Below, piece after piece: positions 13,818 through 20,233 of a stretch of DNA of 20,494 nt. Source of the stretch: a virus. The position numbers and the translations under genes were made by a program. Location of the stretch: IMG/VR virus record IMGVR_UViG_3300025011_000224, positions 1-20,494 of that record; one strand, written 5' to 3'. The stretch's first letter is position 1. Every line of letters starts with the position of its first letter. The notes under the pieces are model-generated. The model did not search any database and was not told the DNA's origin. It was given only the letters and a program-made list of their open reading frames with translations.

Positions 13818-14186
13818 TTAATCAACTCCTTAAAAATTTAAAAATAAAATATTATAGTTGTTAGGGGGAGTATACATAGAATCCACCAACCCCGGCCAAC
13901 GCCCTCCCCCCGGTATCCGAATCTCTGGTACACAGCCGGGCTATCCCAGATGCACAGCCACGCACAGGCAGATCAGCAGTACAGCAGAGCTGACTATACG
14001 ATTACAGTAGTATTTACCACCAGCACGCTCTTAGCTATTACCACGCTCTACTAGCTAAGCGGTAACTACATCCAATCAAGGCGAATGTTACATAATCCTG
14101 TTGTGTCACATTCAGAATCAACCTATAGGCGGATCATAGGGCCTTGATCTGCTCAATACCCTGATAATCCACCACTGACGGACAAA
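13818..14186. other. GC-rich non-coding stretch beside small terminase; candidate cos/pac site or RNA
   Basis: All frames are broken over 369 bases, and base use differs from the genes around it. It contains GGGGGAG (13864-13870) facing CTCCCCC (13904-13910), a C-rich run at 13883-13913, CACAGCC at 13931 and 13953 with CACAGGC at 13963 (22 and 10 bp apart), a CTTAGCTA (14030-14037)/TAGCTAAG (14052-14059) hairpin, and a CACGCTCT direct repeat (14024 and 14042). Packaging start sites often lie beside or within small terminase genes. The site call is inference. Confidence 0.4.
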
Positions 14187-14732
14187 TCAGTCCTCCGATG
14201 ACTCTATATCGACTACCTCTCCCTGGATTTGTGATCGCTCCATAATCTCGATCATCAGTTTGAGGTCGGAGTCAGAGAGTGTGGCGATTGATTGGATTTG
14301 CAGAGGGCCGCCGTTTGGACCAGTTACCTCTATGTTTTGGGTATCTCTCCATTTAGCAGGTTGTCTATTCTTTAACCAAAAAATGGCAGAAGTTGCGTCT
14401 GGTGGATAGTGCTTAGTTGTCGACACAATGACAGGTTCGCCATCATGCATGAAGATTTTGTCCTCAGGATGACTGTATCCAGACGCTCTATGATACAGTT
14501 TAGAAGCTATCTCAGCATCAGCAATTTCCTTACCATTTTTAATGGACTGAAAAAACTCTGGATAATCATCTTTCCAATTATTAACAGTTCTCTCTTCCAC
14601 TTCAAAAAACTTAGCTAAATCTATATCAGTTGCACCCAACAGACACAACTTATAAGCTTGTTTATTATACTTCTCATCATACTTAGTCGGCCTACCTCCA
14701 ACATTCTTCTTTTCAATTACTTCTGCCATCAT
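14187..14732 (-). CDS. terS: Terminase small subunit
   Basis: A 181-residue protein that recognises the packaging site and hands DNA to the large subunit. It begins with a GGRPTKYDEKYNKQAYKLC segment, followed by a helix-turn-helix (LLGATDIDLAKFFEVEE then RTVNNWKDDYPEFF), then a helical oligomer region (GKEIADAEIASKLYHRASGY) and YPPDATSAIFWLKNRQPAKW, typical of small terminases of Bacillota phages. The frame is open to a GTG at 14738, but AAGGAGG fits the ATG at 14732 (7 nt). It is followed by a non-coding stretch that could be its target and is separated from the large subunit by about 3.3 kb. Confidence 0.88.
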   Translation of the reverse strand: MMAEVIEKKNVGGRPTKYDEKYNKQAYKLCLLGATDIDLAKFFEVEERTVNNWKDDYPEFFQSIKNGKEIADAEIASKLYHRASGYSHPEDKIFMHDGEPVIVSTTKHYPPDATSAIFWLKNRQPAKWRDTQNIEVTGPNGGPLQIQSIATLSDSDLKLMIEIMERSQIQGEVVDIESSED

Positions 14733-14897
14733 CAGCACACCTCCTTAATCCCTCACTACAACCCACCACATCAATTCTAAGCCCACTACTAACCCATCCA
14801 ATACAATCTACTCAATAACTTAATAGCACTCTTAAAACATTGCTTCTATATATGCCACCAAACTAAAAACAAACAAAAAATAATCTCTAATATCCTC

Positions 14898-14927
14898 TTG
14901 ACGTAACCCAACCGCTTGGGATACAAT
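14898..14927 (+). promoter_or_regulatory. Sigma-A-type promoter of the rightward gene block
   Basis: TTGACG (14898-14903), 18 nt, TACAAT (14922-14927). The spacer holds an inverted repeat CCCAA-CCGC-TTGGG, a possible operator. The first gene begins 30 nt further. The 150 bases before it, which are also the leader of the leftward small terminase gene, are almost free of G on the plus strand. Confidence 0.65.
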
Positions 14928-14956
14928 GTGATCAGATAAAGAAAGGAGTTGCTCAT

Positions 14957-15388
14957 ATGACGAAGATCAAAATGAACAAACGCGAGATGATGGTCGAGGC
15001 TCACCAAATGGCAAAGCAAATGATCGGTGACTACTCAGCTCGGCTGGCTCTTGCACTTCGTACATTGTGGGCATCTGTCAAGAAAGGAGCAACTAAGATC
15101 ATGAAAGCCATTGAAAATTTAACTGGAAGCGAAAAACAAATCGCTTGGGCCAAGGAAATCATAGCTCAAAACTTAAAAGACCTCCAGCGTGAAATGGATT
15201 ATTACAAGGGTCGTACGGATGGAGTATTTACCGACTATGCTGACAAATTGGAAAAAGCCATCAACGAACTAGGCGAAAGCAACTGCACGGCAAAATGGTG
15301 GATCGAACACAGAAATCTAGCGAACGCTTACATGCAAAAAGCAAAGACACAGGTGCAAGCAGCGCGAGACAAAGCTGCTCAATCATAA
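14957..15388 (+). CDS. Helical protein of unknown function, first gene of the rightward block
   Basis: A 143-residue protein with AAAGGAG 8 nt before ATG. The first 45 residues (KREMMVEAHQMAKQMIG, then YSARLALALRTLWASVKK) form an amphipathic helical unit that recurs at the start of several proteins from Bacillota mobile elements. Next comes ENLTGSEKQIAWAKEII, another recurrent segment, then long charged helices. No catalytic motif is seen. It is transcribed against the phage late genes from its own promoter. A DNA- or RNA-binding role is possible but unproved. Confidence 0.7.
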   Translation: MTKIKMNKREMMVEAHQMAKQMIGDYSARLALALRTLWASVKKGATKIMKAIENLTGSEKQIAWAKEIIAQNLKDLQREMDYYKGRTDGVFTDYADKLEKAINELGESNCTAKWWIEHRNLANAYMQKAKTQVQAARDKAAQS

Positions 15389-15440
15389 TCCCACAAGGCC
15401 AGCCGGGAGCCATAATACCCGGTAGAAAGAAGGAATTGAA

Positions 15441-16022
15441 ATGAAAACAATTAACCACGGCAAGGTCAACGACTGTACACTCTTTGCTATGCTAGTTAAC
15501 GACAACCTAATCCCTATGTCCGACGTAGACATCAAGTTTGTGGATGCCGACTACTGCATTAGGTACGACTCAGGCGTTTACCCTTGCACTACAAGTGTCG
15601 AGCAATACATTTGCGATCAAGTTGCAGTTAATTTAGCGGTAAGTCAGGCAGCAATCGCAATGGGAAAACTAGGAGGCAGTAAAAAGTCAGAAGCTAAAAC
15701 CACCACAGCCCGAGAAAACGGCAAAAAGGGCGGAAGACCAAAGAACGCTAAAACGACTGAAAAGTATGAGTATTACGAGATCACCGCATCCAAGTGCATC
15801 AAGGGCGACACTAGGAATGAGCTTACTGGACCAAACAATGATGCAGGATACGACGAAATCAGTTTTAAGGTCCGCGGAACATCACACTCGCAGCACGAAT
15901 GGAGCAGCACACACATCGACGGATTATCCAAAGATGCAGAGGTCAAAATACAAAATCTCAGAAAGGATGGCTACGAGGTATGGACCGCAATAGGAGATAG
16001 AGCGGTAAGTGTTAATAACTAA
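15441..16022 (+). CDS. Protein of unknown function with a GGRPK motif
   Basis: A 193-residue protein. GAAGGA lies 6 nt before ATG. The N-terminal 80 residues are mixed strand/helix with several Cys (NDCTLFAMLVND, DADYCIRYDSGVYPCTTS). The centre has ARENGKKGGRPKNAK, an AT-hook-like basic turn met in DNA-binding proteins and terminase small subunits. The C-terminal third (YEYYEITASKC onward) is a separate domain with EISFKVRGTS and EVWTAIGDRAVSV. DNA contact through the basic centre is possible. The gene follows the preceding one by 52 nt with a small CCGGG/CCCGG hairpin between. Confidence 0.7.
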   Translation: MKTINHGKVNDCTLFAMLVNDNLIPMSDVDIKFVDADYCIRYDSGVYPCTTSVEQYICDQVAVNLAVSQAAIAMGKLGGSKKSEAKTTTARENGKKGGRPKNAKTTEKYEYYEITASKCIKGDTRNELTGPNNDAGYDEISFKVRGTSHSQHEWSSTHIDGLSKDAEVKIQNLRKDGYEVWTAIGDRAVSVNN

Positions 16023-16193
16023 CGAGGATTAAGGACTGCCAAATAAGGTGGTCTTTCCTTATGCCACCACAACCCACAGCAAGCTCTACAAGCTCACTAA
16101 TAACAATTGCAACACAAAATCACACCGCAATCATTATTACTAAGCCCACAACAGTACGACAACAACATAACAAAATAAACTTGATAAACACCA

Positions 16194-16230
16194 TTGACAC
16201 ATAACTTGATATGCAGTACAATAAATCAAG
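16194..16230 (+). promoter_or_regulatory. Sigma-A-type promoter with CTTGAT/ATCAAG inverted repeat
   Basis: TTGACA (16194-16199), 17 nt, TACAAT (16217-16222). CTTGAT (16205-16210) and ATCAAG (16225-16230) flank the -10 box, and more TTGAT/ATCAA copies occur at 16181 and 16231. The set could bind a repressor. The preceding 130 bases are A/C-rich and contain no gene. AGGAGG and the next gene follow. Confidence 0.7.
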
Positions 16231-16254
16231 ATCAAAAACAAGGAGGTAAACAGT

Positions 16255-16767
16255 ATGAAAACTCTATCCACTGTCTCATTATCTGGATTACGCGCCAGCG
16301 ACATTAAAATTGAAGATCGCGGCGGTAACGGGGTTTTCGTTCTATTTCACACACCTTACGGCAGAACATTTCGCAAGTTCGGAGACATCGTTACGGCAGA
16401 AAGGTTTGCTTTAGGCGAAAGGATTAACTTCAAAATTCCAGCCAAATCCAAGAAACTAGCCATAACAGAAACCGCTTCTAAACCTGCGCAATTCGAAGAC
16501 TGGACTGAACGCATGACTAGTGAAGAGATCACAACCGAACCTATGGTTGGTTATCACCTCGGATTCTCTGGAAAAGAAATGGCAAATGTAGAAACCTGCT
16601 TTTATGGAGCATGGCCAAACGAAAAAACCCAAATTCCACCTGGAACTATAATGGTAGAAATTCCAACCGGAACCCGCATTGCTTGGTATGATACAGAATT
16701 TCGAGTTACGATTAATTCATCCATGAACGCATGGAAACTGAAGTCCGGATGGCTTAAATCCATCTAA
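16255..16767 (+). CDS. Protein of unknown function
   Basis: A 170-residue protein; AGGAGG lies 8 nt before ATG. The N-terminal part is beta-rich (DIKIEDRGGNGVFVLFHT, GRTFRKFGDIVTAERFAL), the middle is linker-like, and the end again strand-rich with PPGTIMVEIPTGTRIAWYD and NAWKLKSGWLKSI. No signal peptide, membrane helix or known motif. It has its own promoter and is followed after 48 nt by another rightward gene, so these two may be co-transcribed. Confidence 0.65.
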   Translation: MKTLSTVSLSGLRASDIKIEDRGGNGVFVLFHTPYGRTFRKFGDIVTAERFALGERINFKIPAKSKKLAITETASKPAQFEDWTERMTSEEITTEPMVGYHLGFSGKEMANVETCFYGAWPNEKTQIPPGTIMVEIPTGTRIAWYDTEFRVTINSSMNAWKLKSGWLKSI

Positions 16768-16815
16768 AACATAACCCGTCAGCTTGCAAGGAGCGGGGTA
16801 AGGAGGAGAGTTATT

Positions 16816-17301
16816 ATGGAAAACGAATTTAAATTTATTTCCCCAACTCGCCGGGAAAGATACTCCATTTCCGATGTTCTGGGCAAATTACTACAACGTC
16901 GCCATTTTGATTGCGAAATTTCAACCGTGAAATATCCTTCGGTTTATGAATATGGGAATGACTATGACGGTCATATTCATATAGAGGCAAGATCTGTACC
17001 ATCATCTTGGACAGATTCTATTGATTGTCGTTTGGTCGCAGATATTCCTTATCACCGTAGCGGAGCAGGAACTTTTTCCGTTGGCCGATGGTGCTCATAT
17101 CCAGAAAGCGGGGAAAATCCTCCGTATATGGATAATCCTCTCAAGGCAACCGTTACGGCCGTTTTTAATGGCGAAGAAGAATCTTTGTCTTTTGCTTGGC
17201 AAGATGACTACTATGAAAAATCACCACAAAGTCCAATCCAAAAACAAATCTTAAAAATTGCAAAAGAAGGCATTCTGCAAGTAGCTTTCGGAATGTTTTA
17301 A
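16816..17301 (+). CDS. Protein of unknown function
   Basis: A 161-residue protein; AAGGAGG lies 9 nt before ATG. It is acidic and aromatic-rich (KYPSVYEYGNDYDGHIHIEA, SVGRWCSYPESGENPPYM), predicted mixed alpha/beta, with no obvious membrane or catalytic motif. The C-terminal helix reads PIQKQILKIAKEGILQVAFG. It belongs to the same rightward run as its neighbours. No family was recognised. Confidence 0.65.
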   Translation: MENEFKFISPTRRERYSISDVLGKLLQRRHFDCEISTVKYPSVYEYGNDYDGHIHIEARSVPSSWTDSIDCRLVADIPYHRSGAGTFSVGRWCSYPESGENPPYMDNPLKATVTAVFNGEEESLSFAWQDDYYEKSPQSPIQKQILKIAKEGILQVAFGMF

Positions 17302-17336
17302 AGTAAGTAAAGCTCTGGGAAGAGGTGAATTTTAAA

Positions 17337-17507
17337 ATGATGAATAAACCAACTAACCAACACGGTGGTAATCGCCCCAACTCAGGTCGCAAATCATCCG
17401 GCCGCAAAAACTGCTCAATCTATGTCACTGAGGCAGAGTTGATCAAGGTCAGAGAGTTTATCGAATCCATTAGAACCAAGGAGTTGGGTAAATGCGAAAG
17501 CCAGTAA
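17337..17507 (+). CDS. Small basic DNA-binding-like protein (RHH-type candidate)
   Basis: A 56-residue protein from the ATG at 17337 (a second ATG follows at once; a GTG at 17325 overlaps the AGAGGTG site). It opens with the loop-like NQHGGNRPNSGRKSSGRKN, a GG-x-RP-x-x-GRK signature seen at the start of many small phage and plasmid DNA-binding proteins, then SIYVTEAELIKVREFIESIR, which would fit a strand plus first helix of a ribbon-helix-helix. The second helix is short or missing. Its end overlaps the next gene by 16 nt. It may regulate the rightward block; this is inferred. Confidence 0.6.
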   Translation: MMNKPTNQHGGNRPNSGRKSSGRKNCSIYVTEAELIKVREFIESIRTKELGKCESQ

Positions 17508-17683
17508 CCTTCGACGAACTACCCAGCGACCTACAAGGGATCATAAACCAATCAAGCGACATAGCGGTAACGATGGGAGATAAGCCATATGACATAATTA
17601 AGTGCGAAAGCGAAGCATCCAACCCGGACAACTATTCAAGGTGCATATGCCAAAAACGAAACAATTTTTGGCATATGGGATAA
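17492..17683 (+). CDS. Small protein of unknown function, last gene of the rightward block
   Basis: A 63-residue protein with AAGGAG 8 nt before ATG, overlapping the preceding gene in another frame. It reads MRKPVTFDELPSDLQGIINQ and later YDIIKCESEASNPDNYSRC. The last residues (CICQKRNNFWHMG) are encoded by a 13-bp perfect inverted repeat, so the original C-terminus may have been replaced. Not recognised. Confidence 0.6.
   Translation: MRKPVTFDELPSDLQGIINQSSDIAVTMGDKPYDIIKCESEASNPDNYSRCICQKRNNFWHMG
17644..17677. repeat. 13-bp perfect inverted repeat at the end of the rightward block
   Basis: CATATGCCAAAAA (17644-17656) and TTTTTGGCATATG (17665-17677) with loop CGAAACAA. No T-run follows on either strand, so it is not a standard terminator; the hairpin covers the stop region of the last rightward gene. 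Confidence 0.85.
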
Positions 17684-17749
17684 ATGCCACAACAACATAA
17701 ACTGTACGTGGGTAAGAGGTTCCGAACTGGAACTAATGCTAAATTCCCT

Positions 17750-17774
17750 GAAGTCCTAGCAATAGGGCTTCTTC
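17750..17774 (+). terminator. Intrinsic terminator with GCAA tetraloop
   Basis: GAAGTCCTA (17750-17758) pairs with TAGGGCTTC (17763-17771), one wobble, around a GCAA (GNRA-type) loop, followed by TTCT. It would end the rightward block just before the convergent small gene. Confidence 0.55.
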
Positions 17775-17930
17775 TCATTCCTGCACATACACGCCACGAT
17801 TTTGCCTCATAACCCGATCAACAATCTCAAACCTCTTACTATCCGCAAACTCAACGAACCTAACACAATCCTTCGGAGGCTTATCCTTATCAGGACATCG
17901 CTTCTGCCTGGAGCATAATTTGCAATCCAA
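17775..17930 (-). CDS. Small Cys-rich protein, unknown function
   Basis: A 51-residue protein from a TTG 10 nt after GGAGG. It reads MDCKLCSRQKRCPDKDKPP then DCVRFVEFAD, with C3, C6, C12 and C22 set to bind one metal, then a charged helix (SKRFEIVDRVMRQN). The opening matches that of the gene at 12890-13096. Odd point: a bidirectional terminator lies only 24 nt upstream, so its transcript must either read through it or start in between. No other start codon is available. Confidence 0.6.
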   Translation of the reverse strand: MDCKLCSRQKRCPDKDKPPKDCVRFVEFADSKRFEIVDRVMRQNRGVYVQE

Positions 17931-17953
17931 ATAAGTTCCACCTCCAAATTAGA

Positions 17954-17993
17954 AAAGACGCTCTGGACCACATTATAGGTCGAGAGCGTCTTT
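17954..17993. terminator. Bidirectional terminator, 11-bp outer stem
   Basis: AAAGACGCTCT (17954-17964) pairs with AGAGCGTCTTT (17983-17993); an inner GACC/GGTC stem extends it beyond one G-G mismatch. The plus strand continues TTTATTTTG and the minus strand TTTTCT. It separates the late regulator gene on the right from the small gene and rightward block on the left. The following 107 bases to 18100 hold no gene. Confidence 0.85.
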
Positions 17994-18100
17994 ATTTTGT
18001 AATCTTCCGTACTTTAGATGGGTAACGGATCACCCTGCATATTAATATTGTAACATGTCTTATTATCATATAATGGTAATGTCAGTGTATTAAAGCGGTA

Positions 18101-18634
18101 TTACACGCACTTCCTGCAGTAAAGATACCTTTGGAATAAGGGGCCAAGTATCTCCCATAGCACCTCCAATGCTATCTTGTTTATCTTTCTTAGCATCTCA
18201 TCAGTGATATAAACTCTTCCCACTGAATGACGTTCGTTAAAGGCAATCTCTATATTTCTCCATGTCATAGCCTCGAAGTATTTAGATTCAATGACGGTCT
18301 GTTGTTCCTTGGTTAACGCCCTTAGGCCCTCGTCAATCTGTTCTATCTCTACTGTTTTGTAGCGAACCCTTGATTTATCCTCGTCAATCCATTCCTGCAC
18401 TAACTCGGCCGTAACCTCTCTCTGCTGTGCTATGCGCTCCGTAGGTGACGTTGTAGTGGTCGCGTGTGGCATTCCTTCCACCCTGCTAACACTGTTTTCG
18501 AACATCCACAATTCTCCGCTTTTTAAGGCATCCTGCCATACTGCAATTCTTTGCGATGCTGTAGTTATTTCGGCCTTGTGTTTTTTGTAAAGTTTGAGAC
18601 GTTCTTCAAGTATGTTTTGGGATTCTTTTATCAT
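18101..18634 (-). CDS. Sigma-region-4-like phage late transcription regulator (ArpU/RinA type)
   Basis: A 177-residue protein. The N-terminal half is long charged helices (ESQNILEERLKLYKKHKAEI). The C-terminal half holds LRALTKEQQTVIESKYF, EAMTWRNIEIAFNE, then ITDEMLRKINKIALEVL, the helix-turn-helix layout of sigma region 4 found in ArpU/RinA-type regulators that switch on packaging and structural genes in Bacillota phages. Place is right: after small early genes and before terminase. The start ATG has GGGGTGAT at about 12 nt, a long spacing. The alternative is an orphan sigma-like protein; either way control of late transcription is the likely role. Confidence 0.75.
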   Translation of the reverse strand: MIKESQNILEERLKLYKKHKAEITTASQRIAVWQDALKSGELWMFENSVSRVEGMPHATTTTSPTERIAQQREVTAELVQEWIDEDKSRVRYKTVEIEQIDEGLRALTKEQQTVIESKYFEAMTWRNIEIAFNERHSVGRVYITDEMLRKINKIALEVLWEILGPLFQRYLYCRKCV

Positions 18635-18650
18635 CGCTGGAGATCACCCC

Positions 18651-18806
18651 TTATTGCTTATAAAATTTAACTGCATCAGCCGTGCCCTTTAGTACCTGAA
18701 TTGCATCTCTCAATCTACTAATCAAACTCCCTGTAATCGGCCTAGCTGCAAACCATTTTCCTTCAATCAGGACGCTGTTTTCTTTTAACATATCTGCATT
18801 TAGCAT
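18651..18806 (-). CDS. 51-residue conserved phage protein, unknown function
   Basis: GGAGG lies 7 nt before ATG. It reads MLNADMLKENSVLIEGKWFA, then ARPITGSLISRLRDAIQV, ending TADAVKFYKQ. Short proteins with an EGKW-(Y/F)-x-A-(K/R)-P block followed by one helix are common in Bacillota phages just before the late regulator; no function is known to me. Its start overlaps the end of the upstream gene (ATGCTAA). Confidence 0.65.
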   Translation of the reverse strand: MLNADMLKENSVLIEGKWFAARPITGSLISRLRDAIQVLKGTADAVKFYKQ

Positions 18807-19219
18807 TTTGCTTCCTCCAAGCTTTTAATATCGAACACAATACCCCTGCACCACTTATTGCCTCCCTCGTCCAGTACATCAAATGTTGCATGAGGTATTT
18901 CTGTTTCATAAGTCCAAGCATATTCTCCTTCGCTGTCATCCCACCTAATGTCAATCAGCTTGCATTTTTCCTTCGCCAGTACAGAGTGCGAGCATTCGCA
19001 ATCGCATTCTTCAAATACACCATTGCTGTCTAAGCGTATTTCTCCACCCTCGAAGCAGCTAATTTCATCGCGAATAGCTCCCTGTAATTCAGCATTATCG
19101 TCCGAGTATCCACATACCACGACGAATCCCAACTCCTTAGCTTGTTCTATTTCTTCGCAGGTAATCTCGTTACCACTTTCCCGGCCATCCAACATCTTAG
19201 CAAATTCTTGTATTGCCAT
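18800..19219 (-). CDS. Conserved phage protein of unknown function
   Basis: A 139-residue acidic protein. It opens with IQEFAKMLDGRESGNEITCE, then AKELGFVVVCGYSDDNAELQ and GAIRDEISCFEGGEI, a block order I know from unnamed proteins of Bacillota phages. The C-terminal part has ECDCECS and WTYETEIPHATFDVLD. Several Cys may bind metal. GGAGG lies about 12 nt before the ATG, a little far. Function unknown. Confidence 0.7.
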   Translation of the reverse strand: MAIQEFAKMLDGRESGNEITCEEIEQAKELGFVVVCGYSDDNAELQGAIRDEISCFEGGEIRLDSNGVFEECDCECSHSVLAKEKCKLIDIRWDDSEGEYAWTYETEIPHATFDVLDEGGNKWCRGIVFDIKSLEEAKC

Positions 19220-19296
19220 CGTCCCAATCCCCCTCCTATTTCCCCATATACCCTAAGCAAAGTATTCCTTTATTTCTTACTTTCAGTGGGCAGGAC

Positions 19297-19458
19297 TTAT
19301 TGACGCATGTATCTAAACCCTCCATACTTTAATACCAACACACACAGCAAAAACCCAATAACACAACAAACCACTGATATATAAGCAACTTCCCCGTTGT
19401 TCGTGCAGTACTTTTCATCCAGCCACCCTCTAAGCTTCAGACGTAGTTTTAGATTCAT
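19297..19458 (-). CDS. Small single-pass membrane protein
   Basis: A 53-residue protein from the ATG at 19458, which has GGAGG at 6 nt; the longer frame to 19506 has no site. A basic N-terminus (MNLKLRLKLRGWLDEKY) precedes one membrane helix (VAYISVVCCVIGFLLCVLVL, about residues 25-45) and a short basic tail. The positive-inside rule does not decide orientation. It overlaps the preceding gene by 29 nt. Early membrane proteins of phages may act in exclusion or host takeover; nothing here proves it. Confidence 0.65.
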   Translation of the reverse strand: MNLKLRLKLRGWLDEKYCTNNGEVAYISVVCCVIGFLLCVLVLKYGGFRYMRQ

Positions 19459-19732
19459 AGTCTTCCTCCTGCCGTTTACCAGCAACAGCTTTCGCAAACC
19501 TTTCAAGTGCCCTGGCTAACGATTCAATTCCTTCTTTATTCGCAAACAAGATACTTATCTGCTTAACGCCATCCTTTATGTCGTCGGTTCCTAATTCCGA
19601 ACCAATTTCGTGTTTTCCGTTTAACTGCTGAATAGATATCCCGTATGGATTATCATCCATCACTGAAACCCCTAGCGCAATATCACCTTCTCCAAGCACA
19701 ACGGTTATCTGCTTATCATTTTCGTAAATCAT
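19430..19732 (-). CDS. Protein of unknown function coupled to the alpha-CTD-like gene
   Basis: A 100-residue protein starting in an ATGA overlap with the stop of the preceding alpha-CTD-like gene. The N-terminal half is strand-rich (DKQITVVLGEGDIALGVSVM, DNPYGISIQQL) and the C-terminal half has a helix (GIESLARALERFAKAVAG). It was not recognised. Tight coupling suggests that it works with, or is made in proportion to, the alpha-CTD-like protein. Confidence 0.65.
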   Translation of the reverse strand: MIYENDKQITVVLGEGDIALGVSVMDDNPYGISIQQLNGKHEIGSELGTDDIKDGVKQISILFANKEGIESLARALERFAKAVAGKRQEEDYESKTTSEA

Positions 19733-20232
19733 TTAACACCATCCTCCCTTAACTCCAACCCAATCTCCTTCAGCTTCTCCGCAATCTCTTCAACGCACCT
19801 CCTACCCATATTCCTAATGTGGCACAAATCATCCTCGGACATCTTTACTAAATCACCCACACAGTTAATCCCTGCTCCCTTCAGACAATTGTAGGACCGG
19901 ACGGTTACATCTAGTTCCTCAAGGCTTTTGTCGAGTAAGTTTCCTTCCATTCTCTCCGCCTTAGGCATAATATCTCTAACGCTTTCCACCGCCTCTTCGT
20001 TGCTCATCCCATACGCTTGTTTGATATTATTTTCATGTACCGAATTTCCCAAGCAAGCGTAAATCCTATTGAGAGATAATATATCACCACTACCCCGCAT
20101 TGCTCCCCTTAATGCAATACGGGGTAGTCCTCCCTCTTTTAGCTCGATGTTGGCCCCTCCCATAAGCACGACATCACACTCAAACTTCTGTACGTCACCC
20201 ATGTATTCAATCGTTACCTTTACCTTATCCAT
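19729..20232 (-). CDS. Protein with C-terminal RNA polymerase alpha-CTD-like domain
   Basis: A 167-residue protein; GGGAG precedes the ATG by 5 nt. Residues 1-95 form an unrecognised strand-rich domain (VTIEYMGDVQKFECDVVLM, GGLPRIALRGAMRGSGD). Residues 97-160 match the alpha subunit C-terminal domain: LDVTVRSYNCLKGAGINCV, GDLVKMSEDDL, then RNMGRRCVEEIAEKLKEIGL. Aligned without gaps to E. coli alpha, R265, N268, C269, G296 and E302 are kept (R112, N115, C116, G143, E149), K298 is Arg, and S299 is Cys. So the UP-element-binding surface looks largely intact. It may redirect host polymerase or bind promoters on its own. The alpha N-terminal assembly domain is absent. Part of an operon with both neighbours. 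Confidence 0.8.
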   Translation of the reverse strand: MDKVKVTIEYMGDVQKFECDVVLMGGANIELKEGGLPRIALRGAMRGSGDILSLNRIYACLGNSVHENNIKQAYGMSNEEAVESVRDIMPKAERMEGNLLDKSLEELDVTVRSYNCLKGAGINCVGDLVKMSEDDLCHIRNMGRRCVEEIAEKLKEIGLELREDGVK

Positions 20233-20233
20233 A

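Noticed and set aside
19430-19506. Longer start for the membrane protein, inside the preceding gene
   Set aside because: The ATG at 19458 has GGAGG at 6 nt; upstream codons have no site and are fully within the other gene.
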